Positions 21,292-30,461 of a stretch of DNA of 36,051 nucleotides are shown here, piece after piece. This DNA is from Tieghemiomyces parasiticus (taxonomy: Eukaryota; Kickxellomycota; Dimargaritomycetes; Dimargaritales; Dimargaritaceae). Location of the stretch: NCBI GenBank assembly GCA_027575765.1, contig JANBPT010000435.1, forward strand, positions 1 through 36,051, in the 5' to 3' direction. The translations under genes were made by a program, and so were the position numbers. The number at the start of each line of letters is the position of its first letter. Positions within the stretch are counted from its first letter, which is position 1. The notes under the pieces are model-generated. The model was not told the origin of the DNA. It saw only the letters and a program-made list of their open reading frames with translations, and searched no databases.

Positions 21292-23874
21292 TTAGTCCAC
21301 CTGGTTGAGCTGACCAGGTGCTCGGTGAGCATTGGCGGCTGCCTCGGCGATGGGCTGCCCATCACGCTTCACGATGGGGGCCTTGGGCACGCTGGCAGCA
21401 GCGATGTTCAATTTCTCCGCACCACCCTCGCCAACGGCAACGGCGGCGGCCATAGCGGCAACAGAGGTAGCCATGGCACTCACGGCGGCAACGGCGGACT
21501 GTACGGCGGCGGTATCGAACCCGGCACCCGACACGGCCGAGGTAGCCACCCCGGCGGCTGACGCTGCGCTGGTCCCCACGACCACCTCCTCCATAGGCGG
21601 AATCTTACAGTCGAAATCCCACGATTTGAACCATTTGACGGCCTCGCACTGGGTGCGGGACCAGAGGGAGCCGTAGGCGAGAGGGCTGAACTGGTAGAAT
21701 TGGCGGAGGGCCAAGAAAAAGACGGCCGCAAACACGAGCTGACGGGTACGGCGAGACACGCGGGCGGTGAGGGCGTCCAAAGTGTAGGTGAGGGCCAGGA
21801 TGGCCAGATAGAGGGCCGGGAGGTAGTGGTGCAGGAATAGCTGGCGGTCCATCAGGAAGAATGGAGCAAAGTGGAAAAACCAGGCCACGAAGGCGAACCC
21901 GGCCGCGTGGGTGTAGCGCGTACGCACAGTCCCCCACTTGGTGGTAATCCTGCGGAGGTCGGTGAAATGGGACCCGACCTGGTACGCAATAAAGGCGGCA
22001 AGGGACAGGGTACTCAGCCACCAGACGATGGGGGTGCCAAACAGGTAAATCTGGCGGCGGTCGGTGGTCCAGAACGAGATGCCGCGGCGGAGAATGGGCC
22101 AGTGCTCGGGCCGAGATTCAAACGGGTGCGAACTAGTGAGCCCGTTGTTGACGCTGAACATGATCCGTGTGCTCTCGATGACTTTGCTGAGCAGGCTGGG
22201 GGCCTTAAAGCTGACCTTTGGGGCGTCAGCTGGAAGGGCCTCGTGGACGTTATGGTCGATCCGCCACGTGCTCTTGGGTTTCTTGGCGTCCTTCATGCAG
22301 ATCACCTCGGTCTGGTTGAACCCCCACTGGGGCAGCTTCTTTTCGTTGGAGAAGAGGGCACAGTTCTGCAGCGGATGGATCAGGCGGAACCGGGTGTTGA
22401 TGGCCGTGAGCTGTCCGCTGGTGTTGAACCCACTCGTGTCGTTCTCCACAATCTCCACGCGCCAGTTGTCGTTGGCGTCGCCTTCGAACCCCTTCCAACC
22501 ATAGCCGCTCACCTCGTTCTGGTAGTCGGCCTTGGAGAGGGGACCGCGCACGTCGTGGCTGTGCAAGCGACGGTCGGTGCCGACGTGCAGCAGGCGAATT
22601 GAGTCCCCGTTGCGGATGGGGTCCAGGGCCGGCCGGGGCTCGGTGGAGTTAGCAATCAGGCGTTCCTGCTCCAGCGTGCGGACGATGAGCCACACGTTAT
22701 TATCGTCCCGGTGCGGGTACAGCGTGATCTGTTGCTGCTTACTGCCGTCCGGGTAGTTGTGCGGGTGCGAGTGGAGCCAGCCCTTGTTGGTGGCATCGTG
22801 GCGAATGTGCACCTTGGACCCATAGTACACGTCGCGGTAGGTCTCGCTCTGGGGGCCACCGCGGAGGGTCGCCTGGAACTCCGGGCTGAGGAACCCAGCG
22901 CCCTCGCCGGTACGGCTCAGGACGGCGAAGTGGATCTGGAACACCACGACGTACACGGTCAGTGGAATCACGATCAGACACAGGGCGCGGGCGGCCACCT
23001 GGCGCGCCACGTCGGCAAAGCTGAGGTCAAGGTCGCACACCAGGTCCCAGATCTGCTTGATAGTGGCCACGCCCACGGCAGCCACTAAAAACAAGCCAAC
23101 ATACTTGCAGCTCACAGTCAGGCCGAGGCCTAGGCCGGTCAGGGCCAGCCAGGTCCACCACCAGCAGGTGAAGGGCTGCTTGAAGTGGCGGCCAAAGTTG
23201 GTCCACATGAGCACAGTGAGGGTGGTAAAGAATATGAGCGGCGAGTCGAGCAAGATCAGACGGGACTGGGTGACCAGTGAGTTTTCGAAGGTGACAAGGG
23301 CGGCGCCCAGCACGGCGGCGGCGGTGGAATGGCCGCTCTGCTTGACGGTCAGGTAGCAGATGGGCACAGTAAGCAGACCAAGGAAGGCTGGCATGAGGCG
23401 CATGCCATAGTAGGGCACCTTGGCGGCCAGATAGTCGAGACCGATGGTCTTGAAGTCAAACACGCCGTCATACCCGGCCAGCTTCCCGACCGCAGCGAAC
23501 ATCATCTTGGCCAGCGGCGGGTGTACATCAAAGAAGTAAGTGCCGTTGATGTACTTTCCCGCGAACTTGCCAAAGTGCACCTCGTCGAACACCACCTGGG
23601 CCGGGTGCGACAGATTCCACAGGCGGTAGTAGGCGGCGATTACGGTGATGATGACGATAATGATGAGCTGGCGGCGTGTAAGGGGGCCCAGCAGCCCGTC
23701 GCTGCCAATACCATCCGCGCGGGCTCGACCGGCACTGCTATACTTGCCCTTGCGCTGATCCAATTCCGGGGTTAAGATGGGCTGGCGTGCAAGGTCGTCC
23801 TCCTCGTCCGACATGTTGCCGAACAGTGAGGACGGGGCCGCCTTACGCTGCCGGAGCTTTTCGCTGTAGGCCAT
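21292..23874 (-). CDS. Dolichyl-phosphate-mannose-protein mannosyltransferase (PMT1/PMT2-type)
   Basis: This single-exon protein of 860 residues is an ER membrane enzyme that transfers mannose from dolichyl-phosphate-mannose to Ser/Thr of secretory proteins. The N-terminal PMT domain carries FDEVHFG, where Asp97-Glu98 is the family's essential loop-1 pair, followed by TYFFDVHPPLAK. The lumenal MIR repeats cover about 345-550, with LHSHPHNYPDGSKQQQITLY and LHSHDVRGPLSK. The C-terminal membrane part contains SRPEHWPILRRGISFW. The MIR sequence excludes the PMT4 branch; I cannot decide between PMT1 and PMT2 by eye. After the last helix, an Ala/Ser/Val-rich tail of about 100 residues (761-860) makes the protein longer than usual. 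A cytosolic or lumenal role of this tail is unknown. Convergent with ASF1. Confidence 0.96.
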   Translation of the reverse strand: MAYSEKLRQRKAAPSSLFGNMSDEEDDLARQPILTPELDQRKGKYSSAGRARADGIGSDGLLGPLTRRQLIIIVIITVIAAYYRLWNLSHPAQVVFDEVHFGKFAGKYINGTYFFDVHPPLAKMMFAAVGKLAGYDGVFDFKTIGLDYLAAKVPYYGMRLMPAFLGLLTVPICYLTVKQSGHSTAAAVLGAALVTFENSLVTQSRLILLDSPLIFFTTLTVLMWTNFGRHFKQPFTCWWWTWLALTGLGLGLTVSCKYVGLFLVAAVGVATIKQIWDLVCDLDLSFADVARQVAARALCLIVIPLTVYVVVFQIHFAVLSRTGEGAGFLSPEFQATLRGGPQSETYRDVYYGSKVHIRHDATNKGWLHSHPHNYPDGSKQQQITLYPHRDDNNVWLIVRTLEQERLIANSTEPRPALDPIRNGDSIRLLHVGTDRRLHSHDVRGPLSKADYQNEVSGYGWKGFEGDANDNWRVEIVENDTSGFNTSGQLTAINTRFRLIHPLQNCALFSNEKKLPQWGFNQTEVICMKDAKKPKSTWRIDHNVHEALPADAPKVSFKAPSLLSKVIESTRIMFSVNNGLTSSHPFESRPEHWPILRRGISFWTTDRRQIYLFGTPIVWWLSTLSLAAFIAYQVGSHFTDLRRITTKWGTVRTRYTHAAGFAFVAWFFHFAPFFLMDRQLFLHHYLPALYLAILALTYTLDALTARVSRRTRQLVFAAVFFLALRQFYQFSPLAYGSLWSRTQCEAVKWFKSWDFDCKIPPMEEVVVGTSAASAAGVATSAVSGAGFDTAAVQSAVAAVSAMATSVAAMAAAVAVGEGGAEKLNIAAASVPKAPIVKRDGQPIAEAAANAHRAPGQLNQVD

Positions 23875-25217
23875 ACCGGCAATATGGTGAAAAAGGGGGA
23901 GAGACGGGGAATCAGCACTCGAGTAACGTCAAAGGTTAAAGTAATAAGGAGATGCATACACTAGAAGGGGGGATGAGCACACGGTGGACAGACGTCAGAG
24001 ATGGTCGGTTGTGCCGCGGAGTCAGAAAAAGAGGTCGTGTCACGCACGGGTAATCCGCGAGAGATGTACAAGATAAAGAGAGACACAGGATTGAACACGG
24101 CTCGGGGAACGTTACTTGTTCTAGCGGCTGTGGAACATGGTGGTCGACCGAGAGTGGGAGGGACCAGACAATCAGTAGGGCCGGAGAAGAAACACAGGAG
24201 CGGGGACACCAAGGGGCGGTTTGAGAGCCGGCGCGGGGTGAGCATATACGTGTCTGGCTGGCGGGGACACGGCCCAGGTGAGGGTGGGATAGACCGAGGG
24301 GGCATACCCGGAGCTGGTGGGAGAATGGCGGGTGGGTTAAGCTTACGACGGCTGGGACCGGGGCCGGAGCCCATGCACTTGGAGATGGGCGGCCCTGGGA
24401 GCCCACTCCGCGCCGATCACTCCCAAACAAAGCGCTGTAGACTAGCGCCCACGACGGTTCAGTGCCTGGGTGCTGTCGAAGAAGACTGATGGCATCTACC
24501 GCAAAGAGGCCAAGCACGATAGGTCATGCATAGCAGGGGGGGAGGGGTAAGTGGAACACGAGTCCCCAGACGTCTGCCAATGGCCCGAGTATCGACAACC
24601 AGGCGACAAAAAGGTCAGAGACCAAGGTTGGCTCTCCCGGGATTACAACGCAAGCCAACTGGGAGTACTATCCAGCGGCTATGACGCCCAGACTTTCTTC
24701 GCCTCGCAACGGTGGATCGGGCGTTACTGCAGGGCAGCTGGGGCTTATAATCGGCCGGGGGCATCTGAAAGGCGTGTAAATCGCCGCCGGTGCAGCCGTC
24801 GAAAAATCGGACCGGCTACTCAAAGCGGTAGCCCGTCCCAGTTGGCCCTTCGTTCGGCTGCCACTGGCTAATTAATCCCCGCCTCCCACCCCCTACGTGT
24901 AGGTTCCGGCCGGATGCAGGGTCACTAGCTCCTGGGCTCTTACGAAACCCTGTTCAGCCCCTGAATGCGCTAGTCGTCCAGACAGTGATATTCGGCTGTT
25001 CCCTGCTATAGCAGTGGGCCCCGTACCCTTCCTTCCGAATCGCGTAGAATATATGCCAAATATCAATTTTCTCCCGGCGACTAAGCCCAACGTCAATGGT
25101 CGTATAATGGGTCGCACGTCCAAACCATAGATATTTGCAGGAAAAAAAATGCTGCCCGTTTAGTTATCTTTGACTCCATCCTAACGGCACCGGCCATAAA
25201 GAGGAGCCCTCCCCCTT
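23875..25217. other. Intergenic region, PMT promoter side
   Basis: About 1.3 kb. On the minus strand, the first 600 bases upstream of PMT are C/T-rich and give long open frames without domain features, which I read as composition effects in a promoter or leader. Nothing else could be supported. Confidence 0.5.
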
Positions 25218-26588
25218 TTAATCCGACGAGGGCAGGCTCACCTCCATCACTGCGAACTTGCCGTTCACCAGCCAGTCCGAGTCGCGCTGATCCAGCTGCT
25301 CCGCTTGGCCCTCGGCGACGCCGACCATGAGATCGCACTTGGACGTCCGGAGGGCGACCACGGGCAGGGCGGTGCCGGGCTGAGCGAGGGGGCCGAGTGC
25401 CTCGGGGAATGGGGTCGTGAGGGGCCACTCGCAGTCGTAGACCAGCTTGCGGTAGTTCAAATCGCCTTTAAACACCACGGCAGCTGACCGCTGCAAGTCG
25501 GTGAATAAGGCCGGGGCAGCGCTCGGGAGATGGTGAAAGGCGTACGGCGAGGTCCAGAATGAATCGGCCTGGAGTTCCCAACGGCCGGCATCAAGGTGGG
25601 CCTGCCACTGGGTGGCCAGTGTTACCAAACCGTCAAGGTGCGCAGCGTCGGTGATCTGGGCGGCTTGGAACCGGTCACGACACGTGTCGACCACCCAGTG
25701 GAAGTCCGCGATAGTGGTATCCGACACGAACCACGGTATGGCTTTACAGTGGAACACCACCTTGCCGCAGTACCCGGCGACCACCAGCCAGTGCGCCAGG
25801 ACCATATCGACAAACACCTCAAAACCGGAATTGTCCAGCACCAGGTCGATCCGATCCGCCGGTTGGTCGGCCGGTGTCTGGCTCAAACGGTCCCACCAGG
25901 TGGCTAGCTGGTTCACCACCACAAAGTCGGCAATGTCCTCGGTGCCGGACTGGATGCTGTGGATATCGGCCAGGTTCAGATTGACCAGGAGAGACAGGTC
26001 AGTCCGGTTTCCCCACAGCGACGCCTGCGCTAGTTCAGTGAACGCCACGCGGCGGGACTCGGCGGCCGGGTCCTTGTCGCTTTGGGCCTCAGTGCACAGG
26101 GCTAGTACGCGATCGGCCAGCACGCCAACTGCCTGGTGGGACGCATGGAAGGTGGACTCCTTCTGCTCGGCGAAAAAGTCGAAATCGCGCCACTGCGTGG
26201 TTACTGCAAAGTGGTGATAGATACGGCGGTACATGTAGCACTCGGAGAAGAGCCAAGTGGCCGAGAACCATGTCGCCCCAGGGAACTCCGTGGCCAGCAG
26301 GCGGTTCCACACCTCATGGTCCGGCTGGTTGTCGGCTGGAATGGGTGTCAGCGGCTTGTCGGTGGTCATTTCGTAGCGTAGGCGGCCTAGCTCCTCGATG
26401 ACGACTTTTGCCTCGCGGATGCGTTCCGCATTGACCCCAGTCTCTTCCAGTGACGAGTAGGTGCGGTAGAGGTGGTCGACGACCTTGGCGACGATCTGCG
26501 GCAGGCGGTCCTTGATAGTCAGGTAGGCGAATGTGCCCACTTTCTCGCCCTTGAGGGCCGGGCGGGGCGGGTGAGCGGGCGTGGCCAT
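25218..26588 (-). CDS. DUF89/ARMT1-like metal-dependent damage-control phosphatase
   Basis: This intronless 456-residue protein belongs to DUF89 subfamily III (human ARMT1/C6orf211, yeast YMR027W). These enzymes hydrolyse phosphorylated sugars or similar damaged metabolites such as fructose-1-phosphate; a protein carboxyl-methyltransferase role was also proposed for human ARMT1. The helical N-terminal domain includes TWFSATWLFSECYMYRRI (about 106-123). The catalytic domain has LVLDNSGFEVFVDMVLA with Asp252-Asn253, and FVSDTT with Asp290. These correspond to the metal-binding Asp/Asn/Asp of the family. FKGDLNYRK and the RTSKCD element (subfamily III RTxK) follow near the C-terminus. The length equals the family norm. 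It is divergent from SIN1 with 760 bp between the starts. Confidence 0.95.
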   Translation of the reverse strand: MATPAHPPRPALKGEKVGTFAYLTIKDRLPQIVAKVVDHLYRTYSSLEETGVNAERIREAKVVIEELGRLRYEMTTDKPLTPIPADNQPDHEVWNRLLATEFPGATWFSATWLFSECYMYRRIYHHFAVTTQWRDFDFFAEQKESTFHASHQAVGVLADRVLALCTEAQSDKDPAAESRRVAFTELAQASLWGNRTDLSLLVNLNLADIHSIQSGTEDIADFVVVNQLATWWDRLSQTPADQPADRIDLVLDNSGFEVFVDMVLAHWLVVAGYCGKVVFHCKAIPWFVSDTTIADFHWVVDTCRDRFQAAQITDAAHLDGLVTLATQWQAHLDAGRWELQADSFWTSPYAFHHLPSAAPALFTDLQRSAAVVFKGDLNYRKLVYDCEWPLTTPFPEALGPLAQPGTALPVVALRTSKCDLMVGVAEGQAEQLDQRDSDWLVNGKFAVMEVSLPSSD

Positions 26589-27348
26589 GGTGTTGTGAGG
26601 TAGTGCAGGCTAGAAGAGAGAAGGCGTGTGGCTAGACAACCAGGGCTCAGAGAAATCAGATGTGTAAAGTGGGCATACGGAGTGGGTAAGGGGAGCAAAC
26701 GTGAGTATAGCCTTAGTAAGCATAGCCGGCCCGTACGGTTCCCAGCCGCCAAGAGAGTCGGTATCATCGGTAGGGACACGTTACCCAGTCCGCTGTGCCT
26801 GATAGGCAGTATAGGACTCTTTCTGGTATATGGCCCACAGAAGCCCGGCGGACTGGAGCCGGGAGGTCTAACGAGGGGCCGACTAGCCCCCAATTGGCGC
26901 TTGGGGTATAGCTGCTTGTTCACACGGCTTTGAGAAAGGCCACAGGAAGTCCAATGTCAGCGCTACCCAGCCTTCCCGCTGAGTGATAGAGAAGGGCTGA
27001 CTCTGCCAGACGTACGGATGGAATGAATGCAGGCGTGACTGTTGAGCATCGGCCCCTCAGTTGCCGCGTTCACGTCGCTGGTCAGAATTTCAATTTTATC
27101 CTCTGCTTGACGGTGGAGGTCTGGCACAGCGTACACGACTTTTTACTAAACTTTCTTGCTCGTATGCGATCCACAGGCCTGGTATGCTTTTCTATGGACT
27201 ACACCTCCCCCCCAATTACCCTAGCCCATCCTGTACAGGGTTCCTGTCCATTCCGTGCCTGCCGACGCTAACCTCGCCGTCACCTTTGGTGGCCCAACGC
27301 TTTGTATTTGTATCGTCACCTTTCCACCCGCCCACGGCCATTGGCACC
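26589..27348. other. Divergent intergenic region between ARMT1-like gene and SIN1
   Basis: This spacer likely holds both promoters. The SIN1 frame stays open upstream of its start, as far as a TTG at 27061 and with an in-frame ATG at 27184. That sequence looks unlike the conserved N-terminus and I count it as leader. Confidence 0.55.
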
Positions 27349-29958
27349 ATGTCGCTCATCACGGACCCAGATTTCCTGGTGTACCAGCTTCAGCTTCAGT
27401 TCCTCAAATCGGAGGACCGGATCGGCGACCGGCTCATCACCTTTCCATCCACTCACCAGCTCCTCGAGAACCCATATATCCGGCGGGAGGGACCTGCCCC
27501 GGAACTGCAGTACATCATTTCACCCGACATTCAGTTCCAGGGCGACTTTTACTTTGCCGACCGGACAGCACACAGCGGGCCCGGCGTGGGCAGTGCGGTG
27601 AGTATGCCTACCACCCCGGGGACCCGACCACCGGCCCACCACCAATCCACAACAACCGCACGGCACCGGGCGGCCACCGACGGTCAGATCCCGGCGCGGA
27701 GTGGTCAGCACCGGGCCCCCCCGCCCGTGCCGTTGAACCAGGCCACCAGCAGACCCAGTCGTAAGAGTACCGGCGCAGTCCCGCCCAGTCCGAGTAACTC
27801 GAACGCTAATGGGCCGCATCCACCGCCACCGCCCGCAGGCTGGTCCCGGGCCCGGTCAGCCGCCGGATCGTCCGCTAATGCTTCCGCGTCTACCAGCGTG
27901 GCTTCCAGTACCTTGCGTAGCGGCCGGCGACCGACCAATGCCTCGTCAACCCAGCCTTACAAACCGGAGGTCACCGCACCTCCTGTCCCGCCGCTACCGC
28001 TAACCCACCCGCCGCAACAACCCCCGCCGGCTTCTCCGTCCTTGGCGCCCCAGGGTTCACCCCGCGCCGGTGCGTCCAGGCCGGCGGAAGCGGTCCCAAC
28101 TGATAGCCTCACGGGCACTGACGCGTTCGCTGCCGACCTCACCGCCAGGACGCCTGATATCATGGATCTCCTAACGGACGACTTGGACGACCCGCCTTAC
28201 CCGCCCACGACCCCCTCCCGTGCCACTCGGAACCCCAACCGACTCAGTGTGGAGAGCGACGACGGAATCGACCTGGAAGCTGACTTGGGATCCGGACACC
28301 ACGCCCAGCCGACGACCCTAGTCGGCGCACGCCAGGACCTGACGTCCCCCGTTAAGGTAGAGTCCGCCGATCCGACCGACGACAGCCGTGGCCCGGCGGC
28401 CCGCCACTCTATCCTTCTCTCCCCTTCACGCCCCGTGCCTTTACAATTGTCTCCGGAGGCCGAGGCGGAACCGGACGAACCTGAGTTTGAGCGCCGCCCC
28501 CTCTCTCTTGTTGACCTCCCTGACGACCCTGGCTCACCACCCGCGTCAGGCCTAACGCGACTACTGACCGACGACAATAAGAGCAAGGATAACCCCTTTG
28601 CTGCGCGCTACCGGGCCCTCAGTGGCCAAGGTGATGTGAACCCACTCCCTCTCGAAATATTTCTACCGCACGCGACCGAATCCAAACGGTCCCTTCGCAT
28701 CACCATGAAGCGTAATGCCACCGTGGAGGACGTGATTGGATTCACCCTGTTTGAGTATATTGAGCAGGCCGTTGAACCCGAGCTGGCCACCGACCAACTT
28801 GTCACGGTGCGCTGGAACGTCCGCATGGTCGAGGACGACGGATCCATCGACGAGGACTTCCCCGTCCTCGACCGGACCCGTCAGATTGCCAAGTTTGGCG
28901 CCGATCAGTTTGCTTTGTGCTCAGTAGGGGGACCAGCGGGGCCCTCCGGTGTGGTTCGCTCCGTGCCCGTTCGGACCCCGTCCCGGGGCGCCGCCGCCGC
29001 CCTGCGAGGCAGCCCACTCCGCGCCGCCGGTACCATCGGACCCCGCGTAGGCCTCCATCTCCCCGTCGCCCCGGGTGGCAACCGCCTGATCAAGGTCCAC
29101 ATTCACTCCACTCTTGAATCCCTCCGCACGACCACCATGAGCATGGACGCCTCGTTAACCCTCAGTCAGATCCTCCAGCGTATCTGTAGCAAGTGGCAGC
29201 TCGATAGTACCCAGCACATCCTCACCACCGCCGATACCCGCGAACCCCTCGACCTCCAGGTCACCCTCCACGAAATGCCCCGTGTCACCGAACTCCACCT
29301 CTACCGCAACACGGTCGCGACGTTCCGGCCATTCTCGGCCCTGTTTGAGCAGGCGGCGCTGCAGCCAGCCCCACTTATGCCCGATTCGTATTTTGGCGTC
29401 GGAGGTGGCGGGGCGGACGATATCCTACCCCTCACCCCGCCGCTTACCGCCGCCGCCACTGCTGGGACTGGCTCCGCCAATCTGGGTGGTACCCCGTCGG
29501 GCGGGCCGCACCAGCAGGCTTTGATGCCACCTCCGCTGCTTTCAGGGGGGGCGGGCCACCTGGCTCCGTCCACCTACTTACAAGCGACCTCGGCTGCCCT
29601 GGGCACGCATACGGCCATGCACTCTCACCACCAGCAGGTCTACTGCCAGTTCATCGTCGTCCGCCGCACGCCAATGTTCACGGCACAGGAGCGCCAACTC
29701 ATCATCGACGGCGATTATATCCACATTGGCCCATCCGAACAACGCCAAATGTTCGATAGCGTCAAGACCTCTGTGCATCACATCAGCGCCATCAAGTCGT
29801 GCAACCTCAACCGCAAGGCACCTCGCAAGTTCAAACTCATGGTCATCCGTGACCATGGTAACAAGTCGTACGACCTGGAGGCGGCAACCGCCGAGGAGGC
29901 CCAGCAGATTTGTAGTACCATCCACGCCATCCTGCGGCAGTTCAAGTCGGACCTGTAA
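27349..29958 (+). CDS. SIN1: TORC2 subunit SIN1/AVO1 (CRIM, RBD and PH domains)
   Basis: This 869-residue, intronless protein is the SIN1/Avo1 scaffold of TOR complex 2, which presents AGC kinases to Tor and binds membranes. I chose ATG 27349 because MSLITDPDFLVYQLQLQFL matches the start of SIN1 proteins; an in-frame ATG at 27184 exists but adds unrelated sequence. Domains: a conserved N-terminal segment (1 to about 80), then a Pro/Ser/Thr/Ala-rich linker of roughly 340 residues. The CRIM domain follows (about 428-525; LPLEIFLPHA, ITMKRNATVEDVIGF, EDDGSIDEDFPVLDR). The Ras-binding-like domain lies at about 578-652 (KVHIHSTLESLRTTTMSMDA). The PH domain is at about 763-866 (YCQFIVVRRTPMF, then the KSYDLEAATAEEAQQI helix). 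All three folded modules are complete. The linker is low complexity and probably unstructured. Confidence 0.95.
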   Translation: MSLITDPDFLVYQLQLQFLKSEDRIGDRLITFPSTHQLLENPYIRREGPAPELQYIISPDIQFQGDFYFADRTAHSGPGVGSAVSMPTTPGTRPPAHHQSTTTARHRAATDGQIPARSGQHRAPPPVPLNQATSRPSRKSTGAVPPSPSNSNANGPHPPPPPAGWSRARSAAGSSANASASTSVASSTLRSGRRPTNASSTQPYKPEVTAPPVPPLPLTHPPQQPPPASPSLAPQGSPRAGASRPAEAVPTDSLTGTDAFAADLTARTPDIMDLLTDDLDDPPYPPTTPSRATRNPNRLSVESDDGIDLEADLGSGHHAQPTTLVGARQDLTSPVKVESADPTDDSRGPAARHSILLSPSRPVPLQLSPEAEAEPDEPEFERRPLSLVDLPDDPGSPPASGLTRLLTDDNKSKDNPFAARYRALSGQGDVNPLPLEIFLPHATESKRSLRITMKRNATVEDVIGFTLFEYIEQAVEPELATDQLVTVRWNVRMVEDDGSIDEDFPVLDRTRQIAKFGADQFALCSVGGPAGPSGVVRSVPVRTPSRGAAAALRGSPLRAAGTIGPRVGLHLPVAPGGNRLIKVHIHSTLESLRTTTMSMDASLTLSQILQRICSKWQLDSTQHILTTADTREPLDLQVTLHEMPRVTELHLYRNTVATFRPFSALFEQAALQPAPLMPDSYFGVGGGGADDILPLTPPLTAAATAGTGSANLGGTPSGGPHQQALMPPPLLSGGAGHLAPSTYLQATSAALGTHTAMHSHHQQVYCQFIVVRRTPMFTAQERQLIIDGDYIHIGPSEQRQMFDSVKTSVHHISAIKSCNLNRKAPRKFKLMVIRDHGNKSYDLEAATAEEAQQICSTIHAILRQFKSDL

Positions 29959-30461
29959 ATTATTCATGGTTAATACAATCGCTTACTTCTAGATGGCGGC
30001 GCCAGTTACTTTTATCCCGGGTAACCAGTCCGACCACCCAATCGACCCAGAAAGTCGGGCGTGTTATTTACAGGCTGCTGCCAACTGTGCAACAGCGTGG
30101 GGGAGGGTGGATCGGTGTGTACACCGGGACGTGAACAGGAACCGCCATTCCTTGCATTGCAATTTCGGTCAGGTGACCTGATTACGCAGGCAACCAATCC
30201 GGTGAGTGGGCCGAGGATTTTAAAAGGAAAAGGAGAACGTTGGTAGTTAGAGATTACGCATGCGCGCCGTGCGCTCATGGCCAACGTTACAGAAATTTGG
30301 CAGGAGTCAGTCTGCGGTCGTTGCAACCGCATCTCCCTTAGTTACCGCCTAACCTTCGCTTTCTTCAGAAGGTGCCATTTCCAAATGGAACTCATTTCGC
30401 TCCATTGCTAGTCCCAAACCCCCTCATACCCACCCGAATAACAATTTACACCGCGAGCAGC
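29959..30461. other. Spacer between SIN1 and the DUS gene
   Basis: This carries the SIN1 3' end and the promoter of the dihydrouridine synthase gene, both on the plus strand. The DUS frame stays open upstream to a GTG at 30372, without an ATG. No other gene is seen. Confidence 0.55.

Noticed and set aside
21871..22602. Plus-strand frame of 243 codons antisense to PMT
   Set aside because: It sits opposite the MIR region; composition shadow with no recognisable features.
23936..24517. Minus-strand frame of 193 codons upstream of PMT
   Set aside because: Pyrimidine-rich, Pro/Ser/Leu-rich translation without ordered segments; more likely leader or promoter.
27061..27348. N-terminal extension of SIN1 by 96 codons
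   Set aside because: The frame opens with TTG, not ATG, and the extra sequence is unlike SIN1 proteins; the conserved start is at 27349.
30372..30461. N-terminal extension of the DUS protein by 30 codons
   Set aside because: It opens with GTG and has no ATG; the first ATG at 30462 gives a presequence-like start.
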